Positions 42,661 through 52,334 of a stretch of 64,000 bases of DNA are shown piece by piece. Numbering within the stretch: position 1 is the first letter of the stretch; each line of letters begins with the position of its first letter. The notes under the pieces are model-generated. The model worked only from the letters and a program-made list of their open reading frames with translations. It had not been told where the DNA came from and made no database searches. The position numbers and the translations under genes were made by a program. Source of the stretch: an uncultured Oscillospiraceae bacterium (GTDB taxonomy: Bacteria > Bacillota > Clostridia > Oscillospirales > Ruminococcaceae); contig URGV01000001.1 of the NCBI GenBank assembly GCA_900547455.1, positions 124,001-188,000 of the forward strand, written 5' to 3'.

Positions 42661-43608
42661 ATGTCCTATTATTTGGGAATCGATACCAGCAATTATACAA
42701 CCTCGGCGGCTGTGTTTGACAGTGGAACCGGAAAGGTTGTCCACCGCAAAAAGCTGCTGCCGGTTGCCGAAGGTTCCCTGGGGCTCAAGCAAAGCGACGC
42801 TGTATTTGCGCATGTCAAACAGCTCCCCCAGATTTTGGAGGAGCTGTTTTTTGCTTTGCCCGCCATTTCGCTTGCGGCGGTGGGCGTTTCCGCACGTCCC
42901 AGAAACGCGGCCGATTCCTACATGCCGTGCTTTTTGACCGGGAAGCTGGCCGCCAGCGCGATCTGCTCGGCAAACCGCCTGCCGCTGTATGAGTTTTCGC
43001 ACCAGTGCGGCCACATCGCGGCGGCATTGTATTCAGCCGGTAAGCTGGATCTGATGCAAAAGGAATTTATCGCCTTTCACTTTTCGGGCGGCACAACCGA
43101 ATGCGTCCATGTCGCGCCGGACAAGCAAACGGTCTTTGGAACCGAGATTCTCTATCATTCGCTCGACCTCAAATGTGGGCAGGCAATCGATCGGGTAGGG
43201 GGAATGTTGGGTCTGCCGTTTCCGGCAGGTAAGGAGTTGGATCGGCTCTCCCTGCAGGCAGACAAGCACTTTCCGGTTAAGGTGACCTTTAAAGATGGGA
43301 ACTGCTGTGTCTCCGGGCTGCAGAACCAGTGTGAAAAACTGCTGCGCCAGGGTGAAAGCAGGGAGAATATCGCGCGTTTTTGCATCGATTCGGTTTGCAG
43401 GATTGTCGAGGAGATGACCCGCAACGTTATTGCGGATTATCCTGGGTTGCCGCTCATCTTTTCGGGGGGCGTGATGTCCAACAGCATCATCAGCAAAAAG
43501 ATTGCCAGGGAGTTCGGCGGCTTTTTTGCCGCGCCGGAATTTTCCGCGGACAACGCTGCAGGGACCGCGATCTTAGCGGCAGTGAGGGATGGTGTCCATT
43601 TTGAATGA
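42661..43608 (+). CDS. TsaD/Kae1-like ASKHA ATPase paralogue
   Basis: This 315-residue protein of the Kae1/TsaD fold (t6A-modification metallo-ATPase family) keeps key sites: GIDTSNYTTSAA near the N-terminus, HQCGH as an HxxxH metal motif, FSGGTTECVHV, and SADNAAG with the C-terminal Asp. It diverges elsewhere from canonical TsaD, for example in the strict phosphate loop neighbourhood, so it may be a second, clostridia-type paralogue rather than the essential TsaD. ATG at 42661 follows AGGGTG; GTG 42652 would add three residues. It overlaps xseA by a few bases. Confidence 0.8.
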   Translation: MSYYLGIDTSNYTTSAAVFDSGTGKVVHRKKLLPVAEGSLGLKQSDAVFAHVKQLPQILEELFFALPAISLAAVGVSARPRNAADSYMPCFLTGKLAASAICSANRLPLYEFSHQCGHIAAALYSAGKLDLMQKEFIAFHFSGGTTECVHVAPDKQTVFGTEILYHSLDLKCGQAIDRVGGMLGLPFPAGKELDRLSLQADKHFPVKVTFKDGNCCVSGLQNQCEKLLRQGESRENIARFCIDSVCRIVEEMTRNVIADYPGLPLIFSGGVMSNSIISKKIAREFGGFFAAPEFSADNAAGTAILAAVRDGVHFE

Positions 43609-44830
43609 GATTTTGACCGTCTCACAGCTCAACCGTTATGTGAAAAGTGTCTTGGATGGAGATTTCAGGCTGCGGGACCTTTTCCTGCGGGGGGAAATCT
43701 CTAACTATACCCGCCACTACCGAAGTGGCCACCTCTACTTTACCCTAAAAGAGGGCGGGAGCGCGGTCAAGGCGGTGATGTTTGCCGGTTATGCGCAGGA
43801 TCTTGCGTTCGAGCCGGAAAATGGGATGGCGGTCATTCTGCGCTGCTCGGTTTCCCTGTATGAGCGGGATGGAAGCTATCAGATCTATGTCTATGAGATG
43901 CAGCCGGACGGCAGAGGAGCTTTGCAGGTCGCGTTTGAGCAGCTCTACCGCAAATTGCAGGTGCAGGGGCTGTTTGACGAAACAAATAAAAAGCCGATTC
44001 CGCGCTTTACACAGCGCATCGGTGTGGTGACTTCGGAAACGGGAGCCGCGCTGCAGGATATCCTCAATATCCTTTCCCGCCGCTGCCCGATGGCGCAGGT
44101 GGTGCTTGCTCCCGCACTGGTACAGGGAAGGGAGGCTCCCGACTCTCTGATCGCCGCCTTGCAGGCGCTGGATGAGTGGGGAAAATGCGACGTCATCATT
44201 ATCGGCCGCGGCGGCGGCTCGATGGAGGATCTCTGGTGCTTTAACGATGAGCGGTTGGTGCGGCAGATTGTGGCTTGTCACACGCCAATCATTTCAGCGG
44301 TTGGGCACGAGACCGATTTTACACTGTGCGATTATGCTGCTGACCTAAGGGCACCGACGCCTTCGGCGGCCGCGGAGCTTGCCAGCGTCAAGATGGAGCA
44401 GCTGGAGGAGTGTCTGGAAATACTTGCGGACCGCACAAAGCGTGCTGCTGGACACTGCCTTGCGCAAAAGGAGCAGCAGCTGCAGCGTCTGTCCTTGCAG
44501 CTTACCCACCTTACGCCGGAAAGGCGGCTGCAAGAATATGCAGAAAAATTGCAAAATCTTTGGAATATGATACAATCTTCGGAAAAAAGTGTTATAATAA
44601 AAAAACAGGAGGCACTGCGACTGCAGTCCGCGCGCTTGCAGGCTCTGGATCCGATGGCGCGTTTGGCCGGCGGATACAGCATGGTGCTGAAGGATGGCCG
44701 TGTGTTGTCCTCAATACAGCAGGCGCAGGAAGGCGATCACCTGCAGGTGCGCCTGCACGATGGCACGCTGCGCGTCCTGACAGAGGAAGTAACTCCCTTA
44801 AAGGAGTGTGAAAAATGCCGGAAAAATTAA
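43601..44830 (+). CDS. xseA: Exodeoxyribonuclease VII large subunit
   Basis: This roughly 409-residue nuclease subunit has an N-terminal OB fold (SQLNRYVKSVLDGDFRLRDLFLRGEISNYT), a catalytic core (IGVVTSETGAALQDILNIL; GRGGGSMEDLWCFNDERL; AVGHETDFTLCDYAADLRAPTPSAAAEL) and a long coiled C-terminus. TTG at 43601, with GAGGG about 8 bases upstream, gives the family-typical MNEILTVSQLNRY start; ATG 43589 or GTG 43592 are alternatives. It overlaps the TsaD-like gene and xseB, with which it forms ExoVII. Confidence 0.93.
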   Translation: MNEILTVSQLNRYVKSVLDGDFRLRDLFLRGEISNYTRHYRSGHLYFTLKEGGSAVKAVMFAGYAQDLAFEPENGMAVILRCSVSLYERDGSYQIYVYEMQPDGRGALQVAFEQLYRKLQVQGLFDETNKKPIPRFTQRIGVVTSETGAALQDILNILSRRCPMAQVVLAPALVQGREAPDSLIAALQALDEWGKCDVIIIGRGGGSMEDLWCFNDERLVRQIVACHTPIISAVGHETDFTLCDYAADLRAPTPSAAAELASVKMEQLEECLEILADRTKRAAGHCLAQKEQQLQRLSLQLTHLTPERRLQEYAEKLQNLWNMIQSSEKSVIIKKQEALRLQSARLQALDPMARLAGGYSMVLKDGRVLSSIQQAQEGDHLQVRLHDGTLRVLTEEVTPLKECEKCRKN

Positions 44831-45045
44831 ACTTTGAAGAGTCCCTGCAGAAGCTGGAGGAAATCGCAGAAAAGCTGGAGCAGGGCAATATCAATCTGGA
44901 CGAGTCGGTAGAGCTGTACGCGCAGGCCAGCAAACTGGTTGTGGCCTGCCAGAAGAAGCTGGGCGCCGCACAGCTGAAGCTCGAAAAGCTGGAGCCAAAG
45001 CTAATGGAGGAGAAGCAGGAGCAAAAGGAGGAGCAGGATGTATAA
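44815..45045 (+). CDS. xseB: Exodeoxyribonuclease VII small subunit
   Basis: This 76-residue helical subunit, FEESLQKLEEIAEKLEQGNINLDESVELY, matches XseB closely. AAAGGAG is 9 bases before the ATG, inside the xseA 3' end (16-base overlap). Its 3' end overlaps the ispA start by 8 bases, indicating coupled translation. Confidence 0.96.
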   Translation: MPEKLNFEESLQKLEEIAEKLEQGNINLDESVELYAQASKLVVACQKKLGAAQLKLEKLEPKLMEEKQEQKEEQDV

Positions 45046-45922
45046 TTTTCAGCAGCGATTAGAGCAGTGCGCGGCGCTGACCGAGCAAACGCTTGATCTG
45101 TATCTGCCTCAACAGGAGGGAGACCGTGTCACCGAAGCAATGCGATACAGCCTGCTGGGCGGCGGAAAACGCCTGCGGGCGGCGCTGGCATTGGAGTTTT
45201 GCCGCGCTCTCTGCGCAGATCAGCAGCCAGCTTTGCCTTTTGCCTGTGCTCTGGAAATGGTGCATGCATACTCGCTGATTCACGATGATCTGCCTTGCAT
45301 GGACGACGACGATATGCGCCGCGGCAAACCCTCCTGCCACATCGCTTTTGGGGAAGCGGTTGCGCTTCTGGCCGGGGACGGGCTGTTGACCAAAGCTTTT
45401 GAGGTGCTTGCCACTCACAGCTGCCTGCCGCCGGAGCGGACGGTGCAGGCGGTGCAGGTGCTCGCACAGGCTGCGGGACATCTGGGAATGATCGGCGGGC
45501 AGCGGATGGATCTGGAAAATGAAAAGATGCAGGCCGAGATCGAGCGGGTCGAACAGACCGACCGGCTAAAGACTGGGGCGCTCATCTGTGCGGCGGCAAA
45601 GCTGGGATGTATCGCCGCCGGAGCAGATGAGGAAAGGATCCTGCTGGCAGAAAGCTATGCGCAGAAGGTTGGCCTGGCCTTTCAGATTACCGATGACATA
45701 TTGGACTGCACCGGCGACGAAAAAACGCTGGGCAAGCCGACCGGTTCCGATGAGCAGAACCACAAGACAACCTATGTTTCGGTGTACGGTGTGGAGCAGG
45801 CGCGTCAGGTGGCGCAGCAGCTGCTAGAACAGGCAAAATGTGACCTGGACAGTATGAAGCTGGAAGAGCAGGCAAACTTTTTGTACGACTTGGCTGATTA
45901 TGTTCTGGAACGGCGTCATTAA
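45038..45922 (+). CDS. ispA: Polyprenyl (farnesyl/geranyl) diphosphate synthase
   Basis: This 294-residue trans-prenyltransferase extends isoprenyl diphosphates. First Asp-rich motif DDLPCMDDDD (about 83-92), second ITDDILD (about 222-228), plus GGKRLRAALALE and Lys/Arg sites for diphosphate. Chain length cannot be set from sequence, although farnesyl is usual for this neighbourhood. It sits between xseB and, two genes on, dxs, which supplies its precursors. Confidence 0.94.
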   Translation: MYNFQQRLEQCAALTEQTLDLYLPQQEGDRVTEAMRYSLLGGGKRLRAALALEFCRALCADQQPALPFACALEMVHAYSLIHDDLPCMDDDDMRRGKPSCHIAFGEAVALLAGDGLLTKAFEVLATHSCLPPERTVQAVQVLAQAAGHLGMIGGQRMDLENEKMQAEIERVEQTDRLKTGALICAAAKLGCIAAGADEERILLAESYAQKVGLAFQITDDILDCTGDEKTLGKPTGSDEQNHKTTYVSVYGVEQARQVAQQLLEQAKCDLDSMKLEEQANFLYDLADYVLERRH

Positions 45923-45973
45923 CCCTTTCGCCTTTATCATAAGGAACGGAATAGAATTTAAGGAATGAGTTAG

Positions 45974-46519
45974 ATGGGAAATATCACCTTTATTTTCAGC
46001 AATTATTATATTGACGTCGCCTTTCTTGCCTGGCTGATCGCCCAGGTACTAAAAACGCTGCTTGCATTCTTCTTGACGAAGGAAATAGTCTGGGAGAGAA
46101 TGGTGGGCGCCGGCGGCATGCCGAGCTCCCACTCCGCTTTGGTGTGCTCGTTGACCGTTGCACTGGAGCGCAAACTGGGATTTACCTCGCCGGAATTTGC
46201 TATTGCCCTGGTCATCGCTGCGGTCGTCATGTACGACGCGATGGGTGTTCGCCGTGCGGCAGGTGAGCAGGCAAAGGTATTGAACAAAATTGTCGAGCTT
46301 ACATACGACAACATCAAAGAGATGTTTATGCCGGAAAAAAAGGTCGATATCAAGAATCTTTTTATCCGCCGCAAGAATATGGAGATCGATCCTGAAGAGG
46401 CACGCAAACGCGAGGAGGGCAGGGCGCTGCTCAAGGAGCTGCTGGGACATACTCCATTGGAGGTTCTGGCTGGAGCAGTGCTGGGAATCACGGTTGCCAT
46501 GTTGATACCGGTATTTTAA
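45974..46519 (+). CDS. Divergent PAP2-family membrane protein (YuiD-like)
   Basis: This 181-residue protein has four or so hydrophobic segments and the family motif GGMPSSHSALVCSL with GVRRAAGEQAKVLN, resembling acid-phosphatase/vanadium-dependent haloperoxidase-type PAP2 proteins. This may act on lipid or isoprenoid diphosphates, fitting its place between ispA and dxs. AAGGAATGAG precedes the ATG. Confidence 0.9.
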   Translation: MGNITFIFSNYYIDVAFLAWLIAQVLKTLLAFFLTKEIVWERMVGAGGMPSSHSALVCSLTVALERKLGFTSPEFAIALVIAAVVMYDAMGVRRAAGEQAKVLNKIVELTYDNIKEMFMPEKKVDIKNLFIRRKNMEIDPEEARKREEGRALLKELLGHTPLEVLAGAVLGITVAMLIPVF

Positions 46520-46542
46520 ATGTAGACAGGAGCATCGGACAG

Positions 46543-48432
46543 ATGATGTCAAGCATATTGGACACAATCTCTTCGCCGGAAGATCTGAAAAATCTTCCGT
46601 TTGAAGAGCTGGAGCCGCTGTGTACAGAGATAAGAGAAACGCTGATTCAAACAACGGCGAAGACAGGGGGACATCTGGCCTCCAATTTGGGGACGGTGGA
46701 GCTGACAGTTGCGCTCCACCGGATTTTTGACTGCCCTGCAGATCAGATTGTCTGGGATGTGGGGCACCAGTGCTACACGCATAAACTGCTGACCGGGCGC
46801 AGAGAGCGCTTTTCGACGCTGCGTCAGGAGGGGGGGATCTCCGGATTCCCCAAGCACAACGAAAGTGAATACGATGCCTTTGTCGCGGGCCATTCCAGCA
46901 CCTCCATCTCGGTGGCGTCGGGTTTGGCGCGCGCCAAAAAGCTGCAGGGGGACCAGCACCACGTCATCGCTGTCATCGGGGACGGGGCGTTCACCAGCGG
47001 CTTGGCGTATGAAGGGGCAAACAACGCGGCCCGTTTTGGGGACAATCTGATTGTCATTCTCAACGACAACAAGATGTCCATCTCCAAAAATGTCGGGGCG
47101 TTTTCCAAATACCTTTCCAAAATCCGTTCCAGACCGGCCTATTTTCGCACAAAGGATACGGTAGAATCGATCTTTAATCGTGTGCCGCTGGTGGGCAAAC
47201 CGCTCAACCGCACAATCCAGAAGTGCAAGAATACGATCAAAGCTGTCGTCTACGGCAGTAATTGGTTTGAGGATATGGGCTTTTATTATCTGGGCCCCAT
47301 CGACGGCCACAATCTGGAGACGCTGTGCGATGTCCTGGAGCGGGCAAAGGAGCTGCACCGCCCGGTTTTTCTGCATGTGGAGACACAAAAAGGCAAGGGC
47401 TACAGCTATGCGGAGGAAAATCCGGGAGAGTACCACGGGACCTCCGGCTTTGATATCGATACAGGCAAGGCCTTTCAGGCGGCGGGGACCAACTTTTCAA
47501 ACGAGTTTGGACTCTACCTGACCGAGCTTGGCAAGCAGGATAAGCGGATCTGTGCCATTACGGCGGCGATGAAGTACGGCACCGGGCTCAACCATTTTTC
47601 CCATGCGTTCCGACAGGAAGGGCGTTTCTTTGATGTGGGGATCGCCGAGCCGCATGCGGTCACCTTCGCAGGTGGACTTGCTGCAAACGGAATGATTCCA
47701 GTGTTTGCGGTTTATTCCTCCTTCTTGCAGCGGTGTTATGATGAGATTATTCACGACCTCTCCATCGAAAAGCAGCATGTGATTATTGGAATCGACCGGG
47801 CAGGGATTGTCGGCAACGATGGGGAAACCCATCAGGGGTTGTTTGACGTCGCAATGCTTTCCAGTGTTCCGGGCATCACCGTCTATTCTCCGGCCACCTA
47901 TGAGGAGCTGCGCAAAACGTTGTACGAAAGCATCTACCATCAGACCGGCGTCTGCTGTGTGCGTTATCCAAGGGGCGGGGAGGGAAAACTCCCTGCTGGA
48001 TTTGCGCCGGACGAAGCCTGGTCGGTCCGCAGCATTTCCCCAAAGTCTCCGCGCAAAAAGCTGGGGCTTGTCACCTATGGCAAGGAGACAGTGCAGGTTT
48101 GCAAGGCAGCGGAACAGCTCAAGGAACAGGGTATTGCGGTCTCTGTTCTGAAACTGCTGCGCCTGTTGCCTTTCCCAGAGGATTCGCTGCGTCCCTTGAT
48201 GGGCTGCGACGCGATCCTGTTTGTGGAAGAGGGAATCCAGAGCGGAGGCATTGGACAGATGTTTGGCGAGAAGCTGCTGGAGCGGCAGTATCGCGGCGAA
48301 TACCGCATCCTTGCGGTGGATAACCGCTTTGTCGAGCAGGCCTCAACCGACCGCGCGCTGGCGCTGACCGGACTGGACGCGGCAGGCATTGTGCGCACCT
48401 GTCAAACCTGGCTGGGGATAGCGGCCGATTAG
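46543..48432 (+). CDS. dxs: 1-deoxy-D-xylulose-5-phosphate synthase
   Basis: This 629-residue thiamine-diphosphate enzyme joins pyruvate and glyceraldehyde-3-phosphate, the first step of the MEP isoprenoid pathway. Visible are GGHLASNLGTVELTVALH, VGHQCYTHKLLTGR, the ThDP-binding GDGAFTSGLAYEGANNA...NDNKMSIS, RFFDVGIAEPHAVTFAGGLA, and IDRAGIVGNDGETHQG. The C-terminal transketolase domain is complete. The ATG at 46543 is followed by a second ATG; AGGAG is 10 bases upstream. Confidence 0.96.
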   Translation: MMSSILDTISSPEDLKNLPFEELEPLCTEIRETLIQTTAKTGGHLASNLGTVELTVALHRIFDCPADQIVWDVGHQCYTHKLLTGRRERFSTLRQEGGISGFPKHNESEYDAFVAGHSSTSISVASGLARAKKLQGDQHHVIAVIGDGAFTSGLAYEGANNAARFGDNLIVILNDNKMSISKNVGAFSKYLSKIRSRPAYFRTKDTVESIFNRVPLVGKPLNRTIQKCKNTIKAVVYGSNWFEDMGFYYLGPIDGHNLETLCDVLERAKELHRPVFLHVETQKGKGYSYAEENPGEYHGTSGFDIDTGKAFQAAGTNFSNEFGLYLTELGKQDKRICAITAAMKYGTGLNHFSHAFRQEGRFFDVGIAEPHAVTFAGGLAANGMIPVFAVYSSFLQRCYDEIIHDLSIEKQHVIIGIDRAGIVGNDGETHQGLFDVAMLSSVPGITVYSPATYEELRKTLYESIYHQTGVCCVRYPRGGEGKLPAGFAPDEAWSVRSISPKSPRKKLGLVTYGKETVQVCKAAEQLKEQGIAVSVLKLLRLLPFPEDSLRPLMGCDAILFVEEGIQSGGIGQMFGEKLLERQYRGEYRILAVDNRFVEQASTDRALALTGLDAAGIVRTCQTWLGIAAD

Positions 48433-48458
48433 ATCGAGTTTTATTTGGGAGGATTATC

Positions 48459-49271
48459 GTGAAAGAGCGATTGGATATTGTTCTCGTGCAGAGAAAACTT
48501 GCGGCAAGCCGCGAAAAAGCAAAGAGCATCATTATGGAGGGGCTGGTCTACGTCAATGGGCAGAAGTCCGACAAGCCGGGAACCCCTGTCAAAGAGGATG
48601 ACCAGATTGAAATTCGCGGGGAAGTTCTGCGCTATGTCAGCCGCGGTGGAAAAAAACTGGAAAAGGCGATGCAGGTATTTCCGATCCAGCTGGATGGGCG
48701 CGTCTGCATCGACATCGGCGCCTCCACCGGCGGCTTCACCGACTGCATGCTGCAAAACGGTGCGGTGAAGGTCTACTCGGTGGATGTTGGCTACGGCCAG
48801 CTGGCGTGGTCGCTGCGTAACGATCCAAGGGTCGTCAATCTGGAGCGGACCAATATCCGCTACATCACCGAGGAACAGGTTCCGGAGCTGGTCGATTTTA
48901 TTTCGGTCGACGTCTCATTTATCTCCCTGACACTGGTGCTGCCGGTGGCCTGGAAGCTGCTGAAAGAAGGCGCCGAGATGGTGTGCCTTGTGAAGCCGCA
49001 GTTTGAGGCGGGCAAGGACAAGGTCGGCAAGAAAGGCGTGGTGCGAGAGCCGCAGATTCACCGCGAAGTGATCGAAAAGGTTGTCGACTGCGCCCAGCAG
49101 TTGGGCTTTTCCATTATGGGTCTGGATTTTTCTCCGATCAAAGGTCCGGAAGGAAATATCGAATATCTTCTTTTCCTGCAAAAACCGGTTGGGGCGGAGC
49201 AGGTACAGCTTTGCTTAAACGAAGAAAGCGTCGGTCAGGTGGTGCAAAACGCCCACGAAAGTTTGTCTTAA
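48459..49271 (+). CDS. TlyA family rRNA 2'-O-methyltransferase
   Basis: This 270-residue protein has an N-terminal S4 RNA-binding domain (KERLDIVLVQRKLAASREKAKSIIMEGLVYVNG) and a Rossmann SAM domain (CIDIGASTGGFTDCMLQNGA; VDVGYGQLAW; FISVDVSFISL). TlyA modifies 16S/23S rRNA; the hemolysin name is historic. GTG at 48459 follows GGGAGG. Standard neighbour of nadK. Confidence 0.93.
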   Translation: MKERLDIVLVQRKLAASREKAKSIIMEGLVYVNGQKSDKPGTPVKEDDQIEIRGEVLRYVSRGGKKLEKAMQVFPIQLDGRVCIDIGASTGGFTDCMLQNGAVKVYSVDVGYGQLAWSLRNDPRVVNLERTNIRYITEEQVPELVDFISVDVSFISLTLVLPVAWKLLKEGAEMVCLVKPQFEAGKDKVGKKGVVREPQIHREVIEKVVDCAQQLGFSIMGLDFSPIKGPEGNIEYLLFLQKPVGAEQVQLCLNEESVGQVVQNAHESLS

Positions 49272-49287
49272 GTGGAGGGTTTGCACG

Positions 49288-50130
49288 ATGAATATTTTGC
49301 TGATTCCCAATCTGGGGAAAAAAAATGCCTACGAATGTACCTGTGAAGTCATCAAAAGGCTGACCAACTACGGCTGCAGCTGCTGGATGTTTGAGGAGCG
49401 GCTGGCAGATTTTGTCGGACAGCCGGTGCAGATGATGACGCCGCAACAGTCGATGGATTTAATCATCTCGATTGGAGGGGACGGGACAATTATCCACAGC
49501 GCGCACCATGCGCTGCAGCTGGATTGTCCGGTCCTAGGCATCAATGCAGGCAGGCTGGGCTTTTTAACCGAGATTGAATACAACGATCTGGACCGGCTGG
49601 AGGATGTGGTGCAGGGACGGTATACCATCCAGCCCCGCATGATGCTGCATGCCACCGTCATCAAACCGGACAGCCGGTTGGAATTTTCGGCGCTCAACGA
49701 TGTTGTGCTGACCACCGGGCCGCTGGGGAAAATGGTGGACATCGATGTGGAGATGAAGAGTGGATTTTTAAACAGCTATCGGGCGGATGGCCTTATCTTT
49801 GCTACGCCGACCGGATCGACCGCCTACGCGATGAGTGCGGGTGGACCGATCGTTTATTCCTCCATCGAGTGCATTTCCATCACGCCAGTTTGTCCACATT
49901 CGCTCTTTTCCCGCACAATTCTGCATTCTCCGGATGAGATTTTCACAGTCCGAGGCAAACACATCAACAACTCCGAAATTTTATATCTGTCGGTGGATGG
50001 AGAAAACCGCCTGCGCATCGATCCGGGCGACTGCGTTGTAATCTCAAAGGATGAGAAGTACGTCAAGTTTATCAACTTTGGCTCAAAAAATTATTATGAA
50101 AAGCTGAACAAAAAGATTTTGGGGAGATGA
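49288..50130 (+). CDS. nadK: NAD kinase
   Basis: This 280-residue enzyme makes NADP from NAD. GGDGTIIHSAHHAL is the diacylglycerol-kinase-like GGDGT motif; SALNDVVLTTG and DGLIFATPTGSTAYAMSAGGPIV are family-typical. GGAGGG precedes the ATG. The stop overlaps the first in-frame ATG of the argR frame (ATGA). Confidence 0.95.
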   Translation: MNILLIPNLGKKNAYECTCEVIKRLTNYGCSCWMFEERLADFVGQPVQMMTPQQSMDLIISIGGDGTIIHSAHHALQLDCPVLGINAGRLGFLTEIEYNDLDRLEDVVQGRYTIQPRMMLHATVIKPDSRLEFSALNDVVLTTGPLGKMVDIDVEMKSGFLNSYRADGLIFATPTGSTAYAMSAGGPIVYSSIECISITPVCPHSLFSRTILHSPDEIFTVRGKHINNSEILYLSVDGENRLRIDPGDCVVISKDEKYVKFINFGSKNYYEKLNKKILGR

Positions 50131-50138
50131 TAAAATTG

Positions 50139-50597
50139 AAGAAATCCAAGCGCCATGAGAAAATTTTGGAGCTGATTGCGCGGTATGAGATTGAAACGCA
50201 GGAGGAGCTGCAGGATCGCCTGAACGAGGAAGGTTTTTCAGTGACGCAGGCAACCGTTTCGCGCGACATCAAGGATCTGCGCCTGATTAAAACAGCTTCG
50301 CTCAATGGCGGCTATCACTACACCGTCAACCATTCGGGGAAGAGCGGGCGGGAGGAGCTGGCGTTTAAATTTCATGCCATCTTTGCCGAGGCTGTCGAAG
50401 GGATTAAATCCGCGCAGAATCTGGTAGTGGTCAAGTGCTATACCGGCATGGCAAACGCGGTGTGCGCGGCGCTGGATAGCCTCTCCTGGCCTGGCCTTGT
50501 GGGGACAATCGCCGGAGATGACACCATCCTGCTGGTGATGCAGGACAATCAGTCAGCGGAAAACATCGTGGCCGAGCTGTACAAGCTGGCGCAGTAA
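50139..50597 (+). CDS. argR: Arginine repressor ArgR
   Basis: This roughly 152-residue repressor binds ARG boxes when loaded with arginine. Residues 1-70 form the winged helix (KSKRHEKILELIARYEIETQEELQDRL...VTQATVSRDIKDLRLIK). The C-terminal oligomer/arginine domain has NLVVVKCYTGMANAVCAALD and GTIAGDDTILLV. TTG at 50139 (GGGGAG 9 bases upstream) is preferred over ATG 50127, which would lie directly on the GGGGAG. Confidence 0.94.
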   Translation, partial: KKSKRHEKILELIARYEIETQEELQDRLNEEGFSVTQATVSRDIKDLRLIKTASLNGGYHYTVNHSGKSGREELAFKFHAIFAEAVEGIKSAQNLVVVKCYTGMANAVCAALDSLSWPGLVGTIAGDDTILLVMQDNQSAENIVAELYKLAQ

Positions 50598-50613
50598 AAA
50601 GGAAGATTGCAAG

Positions 50614-52317
50614 ATGCTCTCACAGTTGTACATCAAAAATATCGCTGTCATCTCGGAGGCTTCCATCGATTTTGGCCCGCGCTTCAATGTCTTTACCGGT
50701 GAGACCGGCGCTGGTAAAACGATTCTGGTTTCTGCCATCAACGGAGTGCTGGGCGCACGGATGAGTCGGGATATTATCCGCAGTGGGGAGGACAGCGCCT
50801 ATGTTTCGGCACTGTTTACGCAGCTGCCACAGGATGTCTGCGCCAAAATTGAGGAGATGGGCTTTGAGATGCAGGATGATACCCTGCTCATCGCGCGGGA
50901 GGTGGGCAGCCGCAACCTCTGCAAGGTTAATGGCCGCCCAGCGACGGTGCAGCTGCTGCGGGAGATCGCCTCGATGCTGATTGATGTCCATGGACAAAAG
51001 GACAACCACCGCTTGCTCTCACCGGAAAACCACATCGCCTACATCGATGCCTTTGGCGGATTGGAGGATTGCCGCCGGGAGTATCAGGTGTTGTACGAAA
51101 AGATTCTAGAAGTGCGCAACCAGCTGGAGCGAGTTAACCGGCATGACCGGGAAAAGGAGCATCAGGTCGACCTGCTGACCTATCAGATAGGCGAAATTGA
51201 GTCCGCAGCCCTGCATCCCGGCGAGGAGGAAGAACTCCTTTTAAAGCGCGACCAGATCGCCAATGCCGAGAGGATCATCCGCCTGCTCAGCCAGTCCAAG
51301 CAGCTGCTGGATGGGGAGGAGGAAGTCTCCGGAATTTTGCAGATGTTCGAGGAGCTCACCAATAACTTAAGCCAGCTTACGCACTTCCTGCCACAGATGG
51401 AGCCGCTGGCTATGCGGATGGAGGAGATCGGTTACGACCTTTCCGACTGCGCGGGCGATTTGGGCAACTATCTGGACCAGATGGACTATCAGCCGCAGGA
51501 GCTGGAACAGGTGGAGGAGCGCTTGGACCTGATCTACCGGCTCAAGCGCAAATATGGCAACTCGGTCGAGGAAATTTTAGAGTACCTGGAAAAGAGCCGC
51601 GAACAGCTGCAGCAGCTAAACCTGTCAGAAGAGAAGGCGCAGGAGTTGCAGGAAGAATATCTGCACTTAAAGCCGCAGGTGCAGCAGGCGGCGGACCTGC
51701 TGACCAGCCGTCGGCACAAGGCGGCCAAGGAATTTTTATCGCGGGTAAAAAAAGAGCTGGAATTTCTCAACATGCCTTCGGTGCGCCTGAGTGTCAGCGC
51801 AGGGCGCAGCGGCTGGAAACCGGACGGGCAGGACGAGCTGGAATTTTTAATCAGCTCCAATGCAGGCGAAGAGCCGAAGCCGCTGGCAAAAATTGCATCG
51901 GGCGGCGAGCTTTCCCGCGTGATGCTCTCGATTAAAAATGTGCTGGCGCAGAAGGACCGGGTGGGAACGGCGGTCTTTGACGAGATCGATACCGGCGTCA
52001 GCGGCAAGGCGGCGCAAAAGATCGGGCAAAAGCTGCAGGAGGTTTCGCACAACCGCCAGGTAATCTGCGTCACTCACCTGGCGCAGGTGGCGGTCTATGC
52101 TGACCACCATCTGCTGATTGAAAAGTCCGAGGAGGATGGCAGGACCTACACCCGCATCAAACCATTGGACCGGCAGGGCAGGGTGGAGGAAATTGCCCGG
52201 ATGATTTCCGGCGAAAACTTGACCGAAACCGCCATGCAAAACGCCCGGGAAATGCTTTCCCTGGCAGATCAAAACCTGGTAAACAATGAGAATAACCCCT
52301 TGACAATCGAAAGATGA
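50614..52317 (+). CDS. recN: DNA repair protein RecN
   Basis: This 567-residue SMC-like ATPase acts in double-strand-break repair. Walker A is GETGAGKTILVSAI (about 31-44); coiled-coil arms occupy about 165-350; ABC signature is SGGELSRVMLSIKNVL and Walker B AVFDEIDTGVSG, then QVICVTHLAQVA. AAAGGAAG precedes the ATG. Last gene of the operon; the tyrS promoter starts inside its 3' end. Confidence 0.96.
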   Translation: MLSQLYIKNIAVISEASIDFGPRFNVFTGETGAGKTILVSAINGVLGARMSRDIIRSGEDSAYVSALFTQLPQDVCAKIEEMGFEMQDDTLLIAREVGSRNLCKVNGRPATVQLLREIASMLIDVHGQKDNHRLLSPENHIAYIDAFGGLEDCRREYQVLYEKILEVRNQLERVNRHDREKEHQVDLLTYQIGEIESAALHPGEEEELLLKRDQIANAERIIRLLSQSKQLLDGEEEVSGILQMFEELTNNLSQLTHFLPQMEPLAMRMEEIGYDLSDCAGDLGNYLDQMDYQPQELEQVEERLDLIYRLKRKYGNSVEEILEYLEKSREQLQQLNLSEEKAQELQEEYLHLKPQVQQAADLLTSRRHKAAKEFLSRVKKELEFLNMPSVRLSVSAGRSGWKPDGQDELEFLISSNAGEEPKPLAKIASGGELSRVMLSIKNVLAQKDRVGTAVFDEIDTGVSGKAAQKIGQKLQEVSHNRQVICVTHLAQVAVYADHHLLIEKSEEDGRTYTRIKPLDRQGRVEEIARMISGENLTETAMQNAREMLSLADQNLVNNENNPLTIER

Positions 52318-52328
52318 TGGGTTATAAT
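52300..52328 (+). promoter_or_regulatory. Consensus promoter of the tyrS T-box transcript
   Basis: Perfect TTGACA (52300-52305), 17 bases, perfect TATAAT (52323-52328). The -35 and part of the spacer lie within the recN coding end. Confidence 0.92.
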
Positions 52329-52334
52329 ACCAAT

